From: Mesorhizobium sp. NZP2077
Lineage (GTDB): Bacteria; Pseudomonadota; Alphaproteobacteria; Rhizobiales; Rhizobiaceae
Assembly (NCBI RefSeq): GCF_013170805.1
Contig: NZ_CP051293.1
Span: forward strand, 6,268,001-6,332,000
Reading direction: 5' to 3'
DNA length: 64,000 nucleotides
Under the pieces are notes generated by a model that did no database searches, was not told the DNA's origin, and was given only the letters and a program-made list of their open reading frames with translations. Below are positions 8,400 to 17,484 of this stretch, piece by piece. Within the stretch, counting starts at the first letter, position 1. Each line of letters begins with the position of its first letter. The translations under genes and the position numbers were made by a program.

Positions 8400-9497
8400 T
8401 TACTGACCGGTGACGATTTTGGTCCAGGTGCGCGTCGCCACGCGCTGGGTCTTCGGGTCATATGGGAAGACGGTGAAAAGCTTCTTCAGCGTCGCATCGT
8501 CAGGATAGATCGACTGGTCGCCGAGAATGCTGTTTTCGACAAATTGCTGCGACGCCTTGTTGCCATTGGCAAAGAATACGAAATTTGTGTTCTTGGCGGC
8601 GACTTCAGGCTTCATGAGGTAGTTGATGAAAGCATTCGCTTCGTCCAAATGCGGTGCATCTGCGGGGATTGCCATTTGATCGAACCACATCACAGTGCCT
8701 TCCCGAGGGATCGAGTAGGCGATTGTGACGCCGTTACCGGCTTGAGCGGCACGGTCGCGCGCCTTTAGGACGTCGCCCGACCAGCCGATCGCCAGGCAGA
8801 TGTCGCCGTCCGCCAAAGCGTTGATGTACTCGGATGACTCGATTTTGCGGACATCGGTACGGATACGCATCCATGCCTCTTCGGCCTTGCCGAAGTCGTC
8901 CGGCGAGGTGCTCTCGGGGTTCAGTCCAAGATAATTCAGCGTGATGGGCAGGATTTCGGTGGGCGAATCGACCACGTAGACTCCGCAATCGGCAAGCTTC
9001 TTCAGCTTCTCGGGATCGAAGAAAAAGTCCCAACTGTCGAGTTTGTCGACACCAAGCGCGGCCTTGATCTTCGCGGTGTTGTACCCCAACCCCACCGTGC
9101 CCCACATGTAGTTCACCGAATATTGGTTGCCGGGGTCGTACTTGGCGGTCCGCTGCTCGATGACGTCCCACATATTGGCGATGTTGGACAACTTAGACCT
9201 GTCCAGCTTCTGGAAGACGCCGGCCACCACCTGGCGGGCCAGGAAACTGGCGCTTGGCACGACGACGTCGTAGCCTGAGCCGCCAGTAAGCAACTTGGTC
9301 TCGAGTATCTCGTTGGAGTCAAAGACGTCGTAGACGACCTTTATACCGGTGTCCTTGGTGAAGTCGCTGATGACCGAGGGATCCAGGTAGTCCGACCAGT
9401 CATAAAGGTTGACGACCTTGTCGGCAGCCTGGGCGGACGGTGTCATGGCCCCGGCGAGCAACGATACAGCTGACCAAAGAAGCGCCTTGCGGATCAT
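8400..9497 (-). CDS. Spermidine/putrescine-type ABC periplasmic binding protein (PotF-like)
   Basis: 365-aa secreted solute-binding protein of the PotD/PotF group. It has a signal peptide (MIRKALLWSAVSLLAGA, cleavage near AQAADK), then VVNLYDWSDYLDPSVISDF at the mature N-terminus, GYDVVVPSASFLARQ, YMWGTVGLGYN and CLAIGWSGDVLKARDRA. The ATG at 9497 is chosen over one 27 bases upstream because it starts the signal peptide directly. No permease or ATPase genes are nearby, so it is an orphan that must work with components encoded elsewhere or act as a sensor. It is convergent with the cyclase gene. Confidence 0.85.
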   Translation of the reverse strand: MIRKALLWSAVSLLAGAMTPSAQAADKVVNLYDWSDYLDPSVISDFTKDTGIKVVYDVFDSNEILETKLLTGGSGYDVVVPSASFLARQVVAGVFQKLDRSKLSNIANMWDVIEQRTAKYDPGNQYSVNYMWGTVGLGYNTAKIKAALGVDKLDSWDFFFDPEKLKKLADCGVYVVDSPTEILPITLNYLGLNPESTSPDDFGKAEEAWMRIRTDVRKIESSEYINALADGDICLAIGWSGDVLKARDRAAQAGNGVTIAYSIPREGTVMWFDQMAIPADAPHLDEANAFINYLMKPEVAAKNTNFVFFANGNKASQQFVENSILGDQSIYPDDATLKKLFTVFPYDPKTQRVATRTWTKIVTGQ

Positions 9498-9524
9498 GTG
9501 CTCACCATTGGTTGCAGTCCCCAA

Positions 9525-9843
9525 GCTGCGAACGCCGTACCTTGTACACGGCCGCGCATGGCTGCAATATTAGCACATGCTGAAGGGAATTAGAGTTGAA
9601 TGGGTAGACTCGGTCGTCGAATGCGCCCCTCCATGACGTGCAGTGCAATTAGATCGTCCGCGGAAGAAGCCGCCTACAAGACCACTTGCGAAGCTGGTTG
9701 GCAATGTCGGGGAACTGGCGCAAAACGTGCCGCCTCGGCTGCTCGCTCGGATGTCCGCTTTTGGGGCGCGGCTGGGGTCTGCTCAACGACTGACATTGCG
9801 CAAATTGGTCACGGCTCTACTCGTGAAGTGGAGCCGCACCTGA
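9525..9843. other. Intergenic region, no gene seen
   Basis: No supported coding frame. It contains ATGTCCGCTTTTGGGGCGC (9751-9769), similar to one arm and loop of the recurrent intergenic hairpin, and the 5' region of the binding-protein gene. Confidence 0.4.
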
Positions 9844-10476
9844 TCAAACCTCTGTTGCCTCGGAAAGTTCGAGAGCATCCTCAACATCGACTCCCAGATA
9901 GCGGACCGTGTTCTCGATCTTGGTATGACCGAGCAAAATCTGGATGGCTCGCAGATTTCCCGTCGCTTTGTAGATAATCGAGGCCTTGGTGCGATGCAGG
10001 GAATGGGTTCGGTATTCCTCTGGTCGAAGCCCGATCGCCTCGACCCATTCGTCGACGAGGCGTGCATACTGCCTTGTACTCATGTGAGCCCTTGGATTGA
10101 TCCTGCTCGGAAACGCGTAATCATCGACTGTCCCGCCGCGTCGCTCCAGCCATGCGAGAAGGCTGGAACGTACGTCGCTCATCAACTCGAACTGAACAGG
10201 TCGGCCGGTTTTCTGTTGGATGACCATCGCGCGAGTTCGGACTTCCGGTCCTACAACGAGGTTGCCGATTTTGATCTTGACGAGATCGCAGCCGCGCAAC
10301 TTGCTGTCGATCGCCAAATCGAAGAGCGCTCTGTCTCGCAGACGCAGCTCTCGATCGAGAAAGAAGCGTATCGCCCATATCTGTCGAGGTTTCAGAGGGC
10401 GTTTCGTTCCGACCTTCTTCCCGGCATTCCATGCCCGGCGATCGGAGTCGGTGAGGTCGTAGCACGAGTGTCCCAT
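9844..10476 (-). CDS. Short tyrosine recombinase with an altered catalytic box II
   Basis: 210-aa protein consisting of little more than the catalytic domain of phage-type integrases. R61 (LRGCDLVKI), K89 (QQKTGRP), H184 (LLGHTKI) and nucleophile Y193 (TVRYLG) are present. Box II, normally HxLR, reads H158-S-L-H161-R-T, so the second catalytic arginine is His (codon CAT; one transition from CGT). This would be expected to cripple strand cleavage unless R162 substitutes. Copies of this family are often scattered in rhizobial genomes. No attachment site was recognised beside it. Confidence 0.8.
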   Translation of the reverse strand: MGHSCYDLTDSDRRAWNAGKKVGTKRPLKPRQIWAIRFFLDRELRLRDRALFDLAIDSKLRGCDLVKIKIGNLVVGPEVRTRAMVIQQKTGRPVQFELMSDVRSSLLAWLERRGGTVDDYAFPSRINPRAHMSTRQYARLVDEWVEAIGLRPEEYRTHSLHRTKASIIYKATGNLRAIQILLGHTKIENTVRYLGVDVEDALELSEATEV

Positions 10477-10669
10477 TTCGTTTTCCTTCGGCCATGATTG
10501 GCCACCAGAGAAACGCCGCTAGACTGTTGCGAGGCCGAAAGCAGTCCGGCAGCTTCGGGCTGCGAATCTTCACAAGCAGACATTGAGGGTGACGTGGGCG
10601 CGTCGCGACCTTACCATCTTGACGTTAACGTGCGCCGACGAAGAAGCCCGGGGCAAACCTGGATATCTC

Positions 10670-11776
10670 TTATGATTTGACGATCTCCGTCACACAGTGG
10701 ACGTAGTCCATGCGATGCCCTTCGGGCGCGCGCGAGACGCCAGCTTCGTAAGCGTCGTAAAGATCATCGATAATTGTGGAGCGGTCGTTCGCGGGACGCG
10801 AGGAATCCAGTGCGTTTGCAAAAACAGTTTCCGACCAGGAGCGGAGCGTCGGGACATACCCCCTGGCAAACTCCTCCGCATTGCGATGGGCCCGGAAGGC
10901 CTCAGCGTAGGGACACGGCGTCACCATGGTGAACATCGTCTCCAGCTCCAGTCCTGCTTGCGACACCGGCGAAGCGGGGTCGCGGAATGGCGCGGCAAAC
11001 TCGTCCGGTGTCTTGTAGAATTGCTGGAACGTCGCGTTGACATACTCTGTCTCGCTGATCCGGCCCGCCTTGAGAAGATCGCGCCAATGGCGTGCGAAGC
11101 TGTCGAACATGTCGACCCCTGTCGTATGGCCGAGATAGCGCCCTTCCTCATCGACGCAGAAATTGGCTAGCGCCAGCCTGCCGCCGGATCGTAGCTCGCG
11201 CGCCCTGGCAAGCAGGATCGTCTCCCAGTCGCTGAGAGCCTGGGCGCGAAATTGCGCGCGCTCGGCGTCAGTCGCGCCAACCGCCTGGACATGGTCGGCG
11301 ATCATGCAAGGTCTTTTACTGATCCAGTGCATGGCGGTAGCGGAGAACCCGAGCGACAAGGAATTGCCCGGCAGGATCTGGTGATAGAAGCTCGTTCCGC
11401 TGCCGAAGATGTAAAGGGCGGGTGTGTCGGCCAGTGGAACCTCTGTCGGGTTGCCAAGAAGTCCCTGGCTCAGCCGGAAGAGGGTCGAGAAATCATTGTG
11501 GGGCAGGTCCGTGTAGGTGATCGATATTGTCCGATGCGGTTCCGTTTCGCGGATGGCGCCGACCAGCCGCCGCATCATGTCCATCGAGGTGCCGCCGTCG
11601 GCCGCGCCGAAATCGGCTACCGCAAATGGCTGGTCGTCGGCCAGCCGAGGCATCTTGGCGACCGCCTTGACGACGAGGTCGCCGACCTTGTCGATGACGT
11701 TCTTGGCTCCCACCGTGTTCGCCGAATAGTAGCCCGCTCCGCGCATGGCAATCTTCTGGCTGTCGGCTGCGCTCAT
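10670..11776 (-). CDS. SABATH-like SAM-dependent carboxyl methyltransferase
   Basis: 368-aa cytoplasmic methyltransferase. The N-terminus MRGAGYYSANTVGA resembles the SAM/substrate-binding start of SABATH enzymes (plant salicylate/jasmonate carboxyl methyltransferases), followed by the SAM-binding loop VADFGAADGGTSMDMM, ITYTDLPHNDF, YIFGSGTSFYHQILP and SATAMHWISKRP. By family it transfers a methyl group from SAM to a carboxylate (or nitrogen) of a small molecule. It is the last gene of the LysR-led operon, 15 bases after the DUF3726 gene, with AGGGAG before the ATG. Substrate is unknown; the neighbours suggest an amino-acid- or hydroxyacid-derived carboxylate. Confidence 0.75.
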   Translation of the reverse strand: MSAADSQKIAMRGAGYYSANTVGAKNVIDKVGDLVVKAVAKMPRLADDQPFAVADFGAADGGTSMDMMRRLVGAIRETEPHRTISITYTDLPHNDFSTLFRLSQGLLGNPTEVPLADTPALYIFGSGTSFYHQILPGNSLSLGFSATAMHWISKRPCMIADHVQAVGATDAERAQFRAQALSDWETILLARARELRSGGRLALANFCVDEEGRYLGHTTGVDMFDSFARHWRDLLKAGRISETEYVNATFQQFYKTPDEFAAPFRDPASPVSQAGLELETMFTMVTPCPYAEAFRAHRNAEEFARGYVPTLRSWSETVFANALDSSRPANDRSTIIDDLYDAYEAGVSRAPEGHRMDYVHCVTEIVKS

Positions 11777-11791
11777 CGTCTTGTTCTCCCT

Positions 11792-12364
11792 CTAATCGTC
11801 AACGCGGCCCCCACCGGCGCCGCGAGTGCGCGATCTTTCGCTTTCCGGCACATAGGTTCGGGCGGCAAACGCATTGAGCGCGGCAAGCGTCTCCCCTTCG
11901 ATTGCCCCGCGCCTGCCCACGACCGGCTGCGCGATATGTAGATGGCGTTCGATGACGACATCGGCCCGAGGCAGCGCCGCAGGACGCGCCACGCGCATGA
12001 TCGACCGGCGCAACATGGCGTCGAGCCAGACCGGCAGGGCGACTTCGAGGATCGTCAGCGGCATCACCTCCGCAGGTGGCGGATCGTCGAGCAAAAGCGC
12101 CGCCGTCCGGATCGGACAGAGCGGCCTTCCGGCATGGACATCGGCCTCGCCTATGCGCCAGCGTGCCGCGCGCAGAGGATCTGGCGGCGCGAAGGATTGA
12201 GCATTGTCGAGCAGGCCAAGCAAGGCCTGGCCCCAGTTTTCATCTTCGACGGCGATCCGGCGCGCCGCTCGCCCGATGTCCTCGGCCAGGCCCCATGAAA
12301 ATCCAGCGCCTCGAGCCGCCTTGGTGCTCAGCGTCTCTACCTCGTTGAGGGAGAGGTCGATCAT
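11792..12364 (-). CDS. DUF3726-like protein
   Basis: 190-aa protein beginning MIDLSLNEVETLSTKAARGA then GFSWGLAEDIGRAARRIA, the start typical of DUF3726 proteins (function unknown). No catalytic motif is evident; no signal peptide or membrane segment. The ATG at 12364 overlaps the stop of the preceding gene (ATGA at 12361-12364), showing translational coupling. The open frame extends further upstream, but that part has the composition of an out-of-frame shadow of the neighbour. Its conserved placement beside a dehydrogenase suggests an accessory or processing role in the same pathway (inference). Confidence 0.7.
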   Translation of the reverse strand: MIDLSLNEVETLSTKAARGAGFSWGLAEDIGRAARRIAVEDENWGQALLGLLDNAQSFAPPDPLRAARWRIGEADVHAGRPLCPIRTAALLLDDPPPAEVMPLTILEVALPVWLDAMLRRSIMRVARPAALPRADVVIERHLHIAQPVVGRRGAIEGETLAALNAFAARTYVPESERSRTRGAGGGRVDD

Positions 12365-14010
12365 GCGACCTCTCCCATCGCCGTAGCTGTGGCGACATCC
12401 TCGATTAAGGGCTCGCCACTGAACAGCGCGATCCGCAGCCAGCGATCCGAGCGCGGATCGAAACTGCGCGCACCGAAAAACGCAAGCTTGGCGCGCAGTA
12501 TGTCGACAGGCCGCAGATCGGCGCCGATCAGATTGTCGTGGATTTCGGCATAGGGAAATTTGGCGACGATCTGGGCGCGCCGCACGGCATGGCGCCACTC
12601 CGGCCGGCGAAGCAGAAACTCCGCGACACTGTCTGAAGCGGTTTCCTGCGCCAGCGCGGCAGCGAGCCTGAGCGCATCGCGCGCCGTTGCCAGGGGTTGT
12701 TCGAGGTCGGCTCCCTCCTCCTCGAAGCGTTCGCCAAGCCGGGGCTCGAGCTTCTCCGCCGAAACATACCAGAACCTTGCGTTGGCGGCCGGTTCAACGA
12801 AGTCGATATCTGCCGCCCAGGAATAACTGTCGAGAAGCATCTGGCGGAGCGAACCGCAGGTCATGCCGCCCTCGATCGCGTGCCCAGGCGTCTCGTCGGC
12901 TTTCATCGTCTCGCCGAGCTCATCGATCAGCGCGCCATGCGGCTCGAGGATCAACGCAACGCAGGCTTCCTGCCCTTCCACGGAGAACCGGTCTTCCGCG
13001 AAGCGATAGAGCGCATCCCAAGGCAACGGCTTCGCCAGGAGCTGATCGAGGTTTTCCGCCAGCGTACCGAGATCGTCGGCCAATGCCTGTGTTGCCGCGG
13101 CTTGACGGCCATCGTCGCTGTGCCAGCGGGCAACACGTTGGCACAGGTCGGCGAGCGCCGTCGAAAAGCCGCTTCGTTCCACCTCGCCGGCATACGGCTG
13201 GGCGCGAACCCTTGCCAGCGCGGTCTCACGCGCCAGGAACCAGCTATGCGTCAGCAGTGGATGGCGAACGAGGAAAGGGGCCATGCCCAAGCCTGTCGCA
13301 TTGCCCACGCCCAGCGCCCGGCGCAGATCCGGCGCCAGCCTCGCCGCGCCGGCCGGATTGCGGCGATGGGCGATGTGATCGACCATATCAAGCGTGAAGG
13401 ACCGGATCAGCCAGACCGTGAGCATCTCCGCCTGGAAGGAGCCGGCAAGCTCCGGCCGCGACGCGATCTCGTCGCGGTCGGCAATGCCGAACTTGCCGTT
13501 GCCATAGACCGCCGTGGTGCGCAGCAAATAGCCGACGCCGAGCAGTTGCTCCTCGTCCGGCTGTTGCCCTTGCGCCAGCGCCGCAGCCACCTCCTCGAAC
13601 AGTCGCACGCTCTTGTTGGCACGCGCCAGCACCAGTTCGCGGCTCGTGTAGCGGCCGGCCTCCTGCAGAGGCGCATTCGCCTCCAGCCGGGCGACTTCGG
13701 CTTGATCCGGCAACCCGTCGTAAAGAACGTAGCTCGTGTCCCAGGCCTGCGCGATCACCCGGTCGGAGCGGTTTTCATCATCGAGCGGCGTCGAGAACGC
13801 GACAAGGCTGTAGACCCTTGCCGGCGTCTCGACCGCATAGACCGCGCGTCCGAAGCCACGGTTGTCCAGTTCGAACCGATCCTTGCGCACACGCCATTGT
13901 TCCTTGGTGGCGCGGCGGATTAGCTGGCGCAGGAAACTCAACCGCGTCGGATGTGCCGCGCCAAGCCGCTGCAGGCGCATGACGATCTCGGGCGGGCGCA
14001 ATGCAATCAT
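12361..14010 (-). CDS. Conserved protein of unknown function in the LysR/Ldh operon
   Basis: 549-aa soluble protein that I do not recognise. Visible features: an N-terminal region with RLSFLRQLIRRATKEQWRVR, then RAVYAVETPARVYSLVAFS, an alanine-rich helical middle, an acidic LGETMKADETPGHAIEGG segment and a C-terminal RRPEWRHAVRRAQ. No signal peptide or membrane helix. The ATG at 14010 overlaps the Ldh stop (14007-14009), and its own stop overlaps the DUF3726 start. The longer upstream open frame is Arg-rich shadow and is excluded. Coupling on both sides argues that it forms a complex or sequential step with its neighbours. Confidence 0.65.
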   Translation of the reverse strand: MIALRPPEIVMRLQRLGAAHPTRLSFLRQLIRRATKEQWRVRKDRFELDNRGFGRAVYAVETPARVYSLVAFSTPLDDENRSDRVIAQAWDTSYVLYDGLPDQAEVARLEANAPLQEAGRYTSRELVLARANKSVRLFEEVAAALAQGQQPDEEQLLGVGYLLRTTAVYGNGKFGIADRDEIASRPELAGSFQAEMLTVWLIRSFTLDMVDHIAHRRNPAGAARLAPDLRRALGVGNATGLGMAPFLVRHPLLTHSWFLARETALARVRAQPYAGEVERSGFSTALADLCQRVARWHSDDGRQAAATQALADDLGTLAENLDQLLAKPLPWDALYRFAEDRFSVEGQEACVALILEPHGALIDELGETMKADETPGHAIEGGMTCGSLRQMLLDSYSWAADIDFVEPAANARFWYVSAEKLEPRLGERFEEEGADLEQPLATARDALRLAAALAQETASDSVAEFLLRRPEWRHAVRRAQIVAKFPYAEIHDNLIGADLRPVDILRAKLAFFGARSFDPRSDRWLRIALFSGEPLIEDVATATAMGEVA

Positions 14011-15026
14011 GCGGCAGTCCCGGCGAGCTTTTCGAGCGTGGCAAGCGTTTCCGCCGCCACCTCGATGCCTTCGCTTGTATTGCGCTCGCGCGCGGCAAAG
14101 CGCCGTGTCCCCGGAAGCCTTGCCTCGCCGGCGAAAGCGCCGACGACGATCTCCAGCGCTCCGGCGAACGCTCCACCCGAGGTGGCATCGGGTGCGACCG
14201 CCAGGAAGAATTGACCAGTCCCGGGGGGACCTCCGGCTGTGCCGGAGAACGGACTGGCGACAAGCCCTGGGTTGGCGCCGGTTAGGCATGCGGCGAAAAT
14301 CTCCACCAGCAGGGCGGAGCCGACGCCCTTGTAGCCGCCGGCCGGCGCCATTGTGCCCTTCAAGGCTTCACTAGCATCGGTGGTGGTCACGCCGCTTGCG
14401 TCGAAGGCCCAGCCGGGAGGGATGGGTTCGCCGGCACGGGCCCGCTTGATGACTTCGCTCTTGGCGACGACACTCGCGCTCTGATCGATGACGAAGCGCG
14501 CGCCGCCTTGCCCGTCGGGAACCGCCAGCGACCAGGGATTTGTGCCAACGGCCGCCTTGCGGCCGCCCCAGGGCGCGATCGAGGCCGGCGCGTTGGTGAA
14601 GCCCAGCCCGACCAGGCCGTCCCGGGCGATCCGTTCCGTGTGATAACCAAGCGCGCCGCAGTTGTAGGAGTTGCGGATGGCAAGCGCCGCGAGACCTTGC
14701 GAGCGCGCCGCGTCGATCAATTGCGGCAGGCCGGCGGAAATGGCGGCGTGCGCGAAGCCATTGCTGGCATCGACAGCGACGACAGCAGGAGCCGGCCGTG
14801 TCAGGCGAGGCTCAGCCAATCCCATCACCTTGCCGCAGGCCAGATGTTCGCAATAGGTCGGCAGATACATCAGGCCGTGCGACTTCAGGCCGTCGCGTTC
14901 GGCCGCCGCGATGCCGGCGGCCAGCGCCCGGGCCTGTTCGTCACTGGCGCCGTGGCGCATCAGGGCCGTGCAGGCCAGCGTCTCGATCCGGGCTTGCGTC
15001 AGGCGCATCATCTGGTCACCCGCCAT
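14007..15026 (-). CDS. Ldh-family (malate/L-sulfolactate type) NAD(P)-dependent dehydrogenase
   Basis: 339-aa oxidoreductase of the family that includes sulfolactate, ureidoglycolate and piperideine-2-carboxylate enzymes (not the Rossmann-type lactate dehydrogenase). Motifs: catalytic SHGLMYLPTY near residue 50, NSYNCGALGYHTERIA (catalytic His), GGRKAAVGTNPWSLAVP, and GYKGVGSALLVEIFA. It reduces or oxidises 2-oxo/2-hydroxy acids or cyclic imino acids with NAD(P)H. It starts at the base next to the LysR stop and overlaps the following gene by four bases. The exact substrate is undetermined. Confidence 0.8.
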   Translation of the reverse strand: MAGDQMMRLTQARIETLACTALMRHGASDEQARALAAGIAAAERDGLKSHGLMYLPTYCEHLACGKVMGLAEPRLTRPAPAVVAVDASNGFAHAAISAGLPQLIDAARSQGLAALAIRNSYNCGALGYHTERIARDGLVGLGFTNAPASIAPWGGRKAAVGTNPWSLAVPDGQGGARFVIDQSASVVAKSEVIKRARAGEPIPPGWAFDASGVTTTDASEALKGTMAPAGGYKGVGSALLVEIFAACLTGANPGLVASPFSGTAGGPPGTGQFFLAVAPDATSGGAFAGALEIVVGAFAGEARLPGTRRFAARERNTSEGIEVAAETLATLEKLAGTAA

Positions 15027-15935
15027 TCACGCCGCCGCATAACCGAATTCTCCCTCGCTCGCCCGCGTCTGCAGGCGAATGCATTCGATGAACCTGAGCG
15101 ATGCCGGCTGCAGGTTACGGCCTTCCTTGGCGATCCAGCCGACCGTCCGGCTCGATCGTGGATCGGCAAGCGGAACGAAGCGAACGGCGTGGCTGGATTT
15201 CCAGCGGCAAAGCCGAGGCAGGATAGTCACGCCGAGCCCGGCCTCGACCATCGCCAGATTGGAGCTCACATTGCTCGCGGTAAGTTTCGAGCTGGCGGCA
15301 AGCGCCTCGATCTCGGCAATGCCAAGGGCTGCGGCCGCGCCATTCTCGATGAAGCTCTCGCTTTCCAGTTGCTCCCACGTCAATGGACGTTTCGATTTGG
15401 CCAGGGGATGATCGACCGGGCAGACGAAATCGAGCGGCTCCTGGAACAGCGGCTCGAAGCTGAGTTGCGGCCGCTTGGTTGCAAGCACGCACAAGCCGAC
15501 CTCCACCATGCCGTTTTCGACCGCCTCGACGATGGCGTTGGAATCGCTGTCGCGAACATGGATATCGAAGCGGTTGCCTTCGGCGCGCAGCTGGGCGATC
15601 GCCCGTGGCAGCAAGGTCACGGCAACGGAAGGCACGCTTGCGACGTCACAGCGGCCCTCACGGTCGGCCGCGTAGCTGACGATGGCCAGGCACGCGCGAT
15701 CATAGTGGGCGATGATTGCCCGCGCCTCGTCGAGCACGATGCGCCCCACGGCTGAAAGCGCAGCCTTGCGCTCGCTCTCGAACAGTGGCGCGCCAATGTC
15801 GTCCTCGAGCTGTTTGAGGGTCATCGACACGGCGGACGGCGAGCGGCCGATCTTATCGGCCGCGGCGCGCACGCCACCGGTCTCGCAAACCGCGACGAAG
15901 CTGCGCATGCCAATCAGGCTGATGGTTTTGGTCAC
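15027..15935 (-). CDS. LysR-family transcriptional regulator
   Basis: 302-aa regulator with an N-terminal LysR helix-turn-helix (FVAVCETGGVRAAADKIGRS, then PSAVSMTLKQLEDDIGAPLF) and a periplasmic-binding-like effector domain (about residues 90-300). It is the first gene of the five-gene minus-strand operon and divergent from the aldehyde dehydrogenase gene at 16036, the classic arrangement in which one LysR protein controls both directions. It probably responds to the pathway substrate. Confidence 0.85.
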   Translation of the reverse strand: MTKTISLIGMRSFVAVCETGGVRAAADKIGRSPSAVSMTLKQLEDDIGAPLFESERKAALSAVGRIVLDEARAIIAHYDRACLAIVSYAADREGRCDVASVPSVAVTLLPRAIAQLRAEGNRFDIHVRDSDSNAIVEAVENGMVEVGLCVLATKRPQLSFEPLFQEPLDFVCPVDHPLAKSKRPLTWEQLESESFIENGAAAALGIAEIEALAASSKLTASNVSSNLAMVEAGLGVTILPRLCRWKSSHAVRFVPLADPRSSRTVGWIAKEGRNLQPASLRFIECIRLQTRASEGEFGYAAA

Positions 15936-15937
15936 TG

Positions 15938-15982
15938 TTAAGCTTGCCTGAACATTTGTACAAAAAATTAAGCTTGATTGAA
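15938..15982. promoter_or_regulatory. Direct repeats in the LysR/aldehyde dehydrogenase promoter gap
   Basis: TTAAGCTTGCCTGAA (15938-15952) and TTAAGCTTGATTGAA (15968-15982) are near-identical direct repeats 30 bases apart, about three helical turns. They lie directly upstream of the LysR start and within 100 bases of the divergent ALDH start, so they are candidate LysR binding sites. Confidence 0.5.
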
Positions 15983-16035
15983 GTTCACAGCATTGGTTAG
16001 GTCGTTGTCAACCGAATTGATGCAGGACGAATACG

Positions 16036-17484
16036 ATGCTGACCGGACAGAACTTCGTTGCCGGCGAGTGGCGCGATGGCGCCGACTGGATCGAGGACAG
16101 CAATCCGTCGGACCTCACCGATAGTGTCGGGCGTTTTGCCCAAGCTGCATCGTCCGATGTTCACGACGCCGTAGCGGCGGCCCATGATGCTCAGCGAGAA
16201 TGGGTGGCAGCCGGGCTCGAAGCGAGGGCCGCGGTTCTGGATGCCATCGGCCGTGAATTGATGGCGCGCTCGAAGGAGCTTGGCGAACTGCTGTCCCGTG
16301 AGGAAGGCAAGATCCTGGCCGAGGGCGTCGGCGAGGTCTATCGCGCCGGGCAGTTCTTCACCTATTTCGCCGCCGAGGCGCTGCGCAATCTCGGCTCTTC
16401 GGCGGACTCTGTCAGGGCCGGCGTGGACGTCCTGACAGAGCGCGAGCCGCTCGGCGTCGTCGCGATCATATCGCCGTGGAATTTTCCCATCGCCACCGCG
16501 TCCTGGAAGATCGCGCCGGCACTGGCTTTCGGCAATGCCGCCGTCTGGAAGCCGGCCAGCATCACGCCAGCCAGCGCCTGGGCCCTGACCGAGATCATCA
16601 GCCGGCAGGCCATTCCAAAAGGCCTTTTCAACCTCGTCATGGGATCGGGATCGACAATCGGCCGCGAACTCGCGGCCAATGCTGACATCCAGGGTTTGAG
16701 CTTCACCGGCTCCGGCGCCGTCGGGTCGGGTATCGCGGCATTGGCTGCGGCGCGGTTCGTGAAACTTCAGCTCGAAATGGGGTCGAAGAACCCATTCGTG
16801 GTCATGGACGACGCCGACCTCGACCGCGCCGTCGACCTTGCCGTGAACGGTGCTTTTGGCGGCTCGGGACAGAAATGCACGGCGTCCTCGCGTCTCATCG
16901 TCCACCAGCCGGTGCATGATGCCTTTGTCGAGAAGTTCCTTGCAAAAACCAAGGCGCTGAAGGTCGGCCATGCCCTGGAAGCCGGCGTCCAGATGGGGCC
17001 GGTCGTCAGCGCTGGACAACTCGGCGCCAACCTCGACTATGTGGCGCTCGGCAAAAGCGAAGGCGCCGAGCTTGCAACAGGTGGCGAAGCGCTGGAGCGG
17101 GCGCATCGGGGGCACTACATGGCCCCCACCGTTTTCCTCAACGGGCGCTCGCGCATGCGCATCAACCAGGAGGAAATGTTTGCGCCGATCACCTGCGTCA
17201 TCACCGCCAATGATCTTGACGAGGCCATCTTCCTCGCCAACGACACGCCTTATGGGCTGACGGCGGGGATCGCCACGCGCTCATTGGCGCGCGCCACGAA
17301 GTTCCGCCATGCGTCGCGCTCGGGCTGCGTCATGGTCAACCTTGCGACCGCCGGCACGGACTATCATGTGCCGTTCGGCGGCATTCGTGCCTCCAGCTAC
17401 GGCCCGCGTGAGCAAGGCCGTGCCGCGGTCGAGTTCTACACGCAGGTCAAGACGTCCTATATCCATGCGGGCGTACCCGAATGA
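16036..17484 (+). CDS. NAD(P)-dependent aldehyde dehydrogenase (2-oxoglutarate-semialdehyde type)
   Basis: 482-aa ALDH-superfamily enzyme. Seen: [20 protein letters not shown] (substrate/cofactor tunnel), [12 protein letters not shown] (cofactor loop), [18 protein letters not shown] (general base Glu) and [15 protein letters not shown] (catalytic Cys). Overall it most resembles alpha-ketoglutaric semialdehyde dehydrogenases, which finish hydroxyproline and pentose/hexarate degradation, but related aldehydes are possible. It is divergent from LysR; its end overlaps the dipeptidase start by four bases (ATGA). Confidence 0.85.
   Translation: MLTGQNFVAGEWRDGADWIEDSNPSDLTDSVGRFAQAASSDVHDAVAAAHDAQREWVAAGLEARAAVLDAIGRELMARSKELGELLSREEGKILAEGVGEVYRAGQFFTYFAAEALRNLGSSADSVRAGVDVLTEREPLGVVAIISPWNFPIATASWKIAPALAFGNAAVWKPASITPASAWALTEIISRQAIPKGLFNLVMGSGSTIGRELAANADIQGLSFTGSGAVGSGIAALAAARFVKLQLEMGSKNPFVVMDDADLDRAVDLAVNGAFGGSGQKCTASSRLIVHQPVHDAFVEKFLAKTKALKVGHALEAGVQMGPVVSAGQLGANLDYVALGKSEGAELATGGEALERAHRGHYMAPTVFLNGRSRMRINQEEMFAPITCVITANDLDEAIFLANDTPYGLTAGIATRSLARATKFRHASRSGCVMVNLATAGTDYHVPFGGIRASSYGPREQGRAAVEFYTQVKTSYIHAGVPE

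Noticed and set aside
12697..13923. 408-codon plus-strand frame opposite the 549-aa gene
   Set aside because: Antisense shadow: the minus-strand gene has start and stop overlaps with its neighbours.
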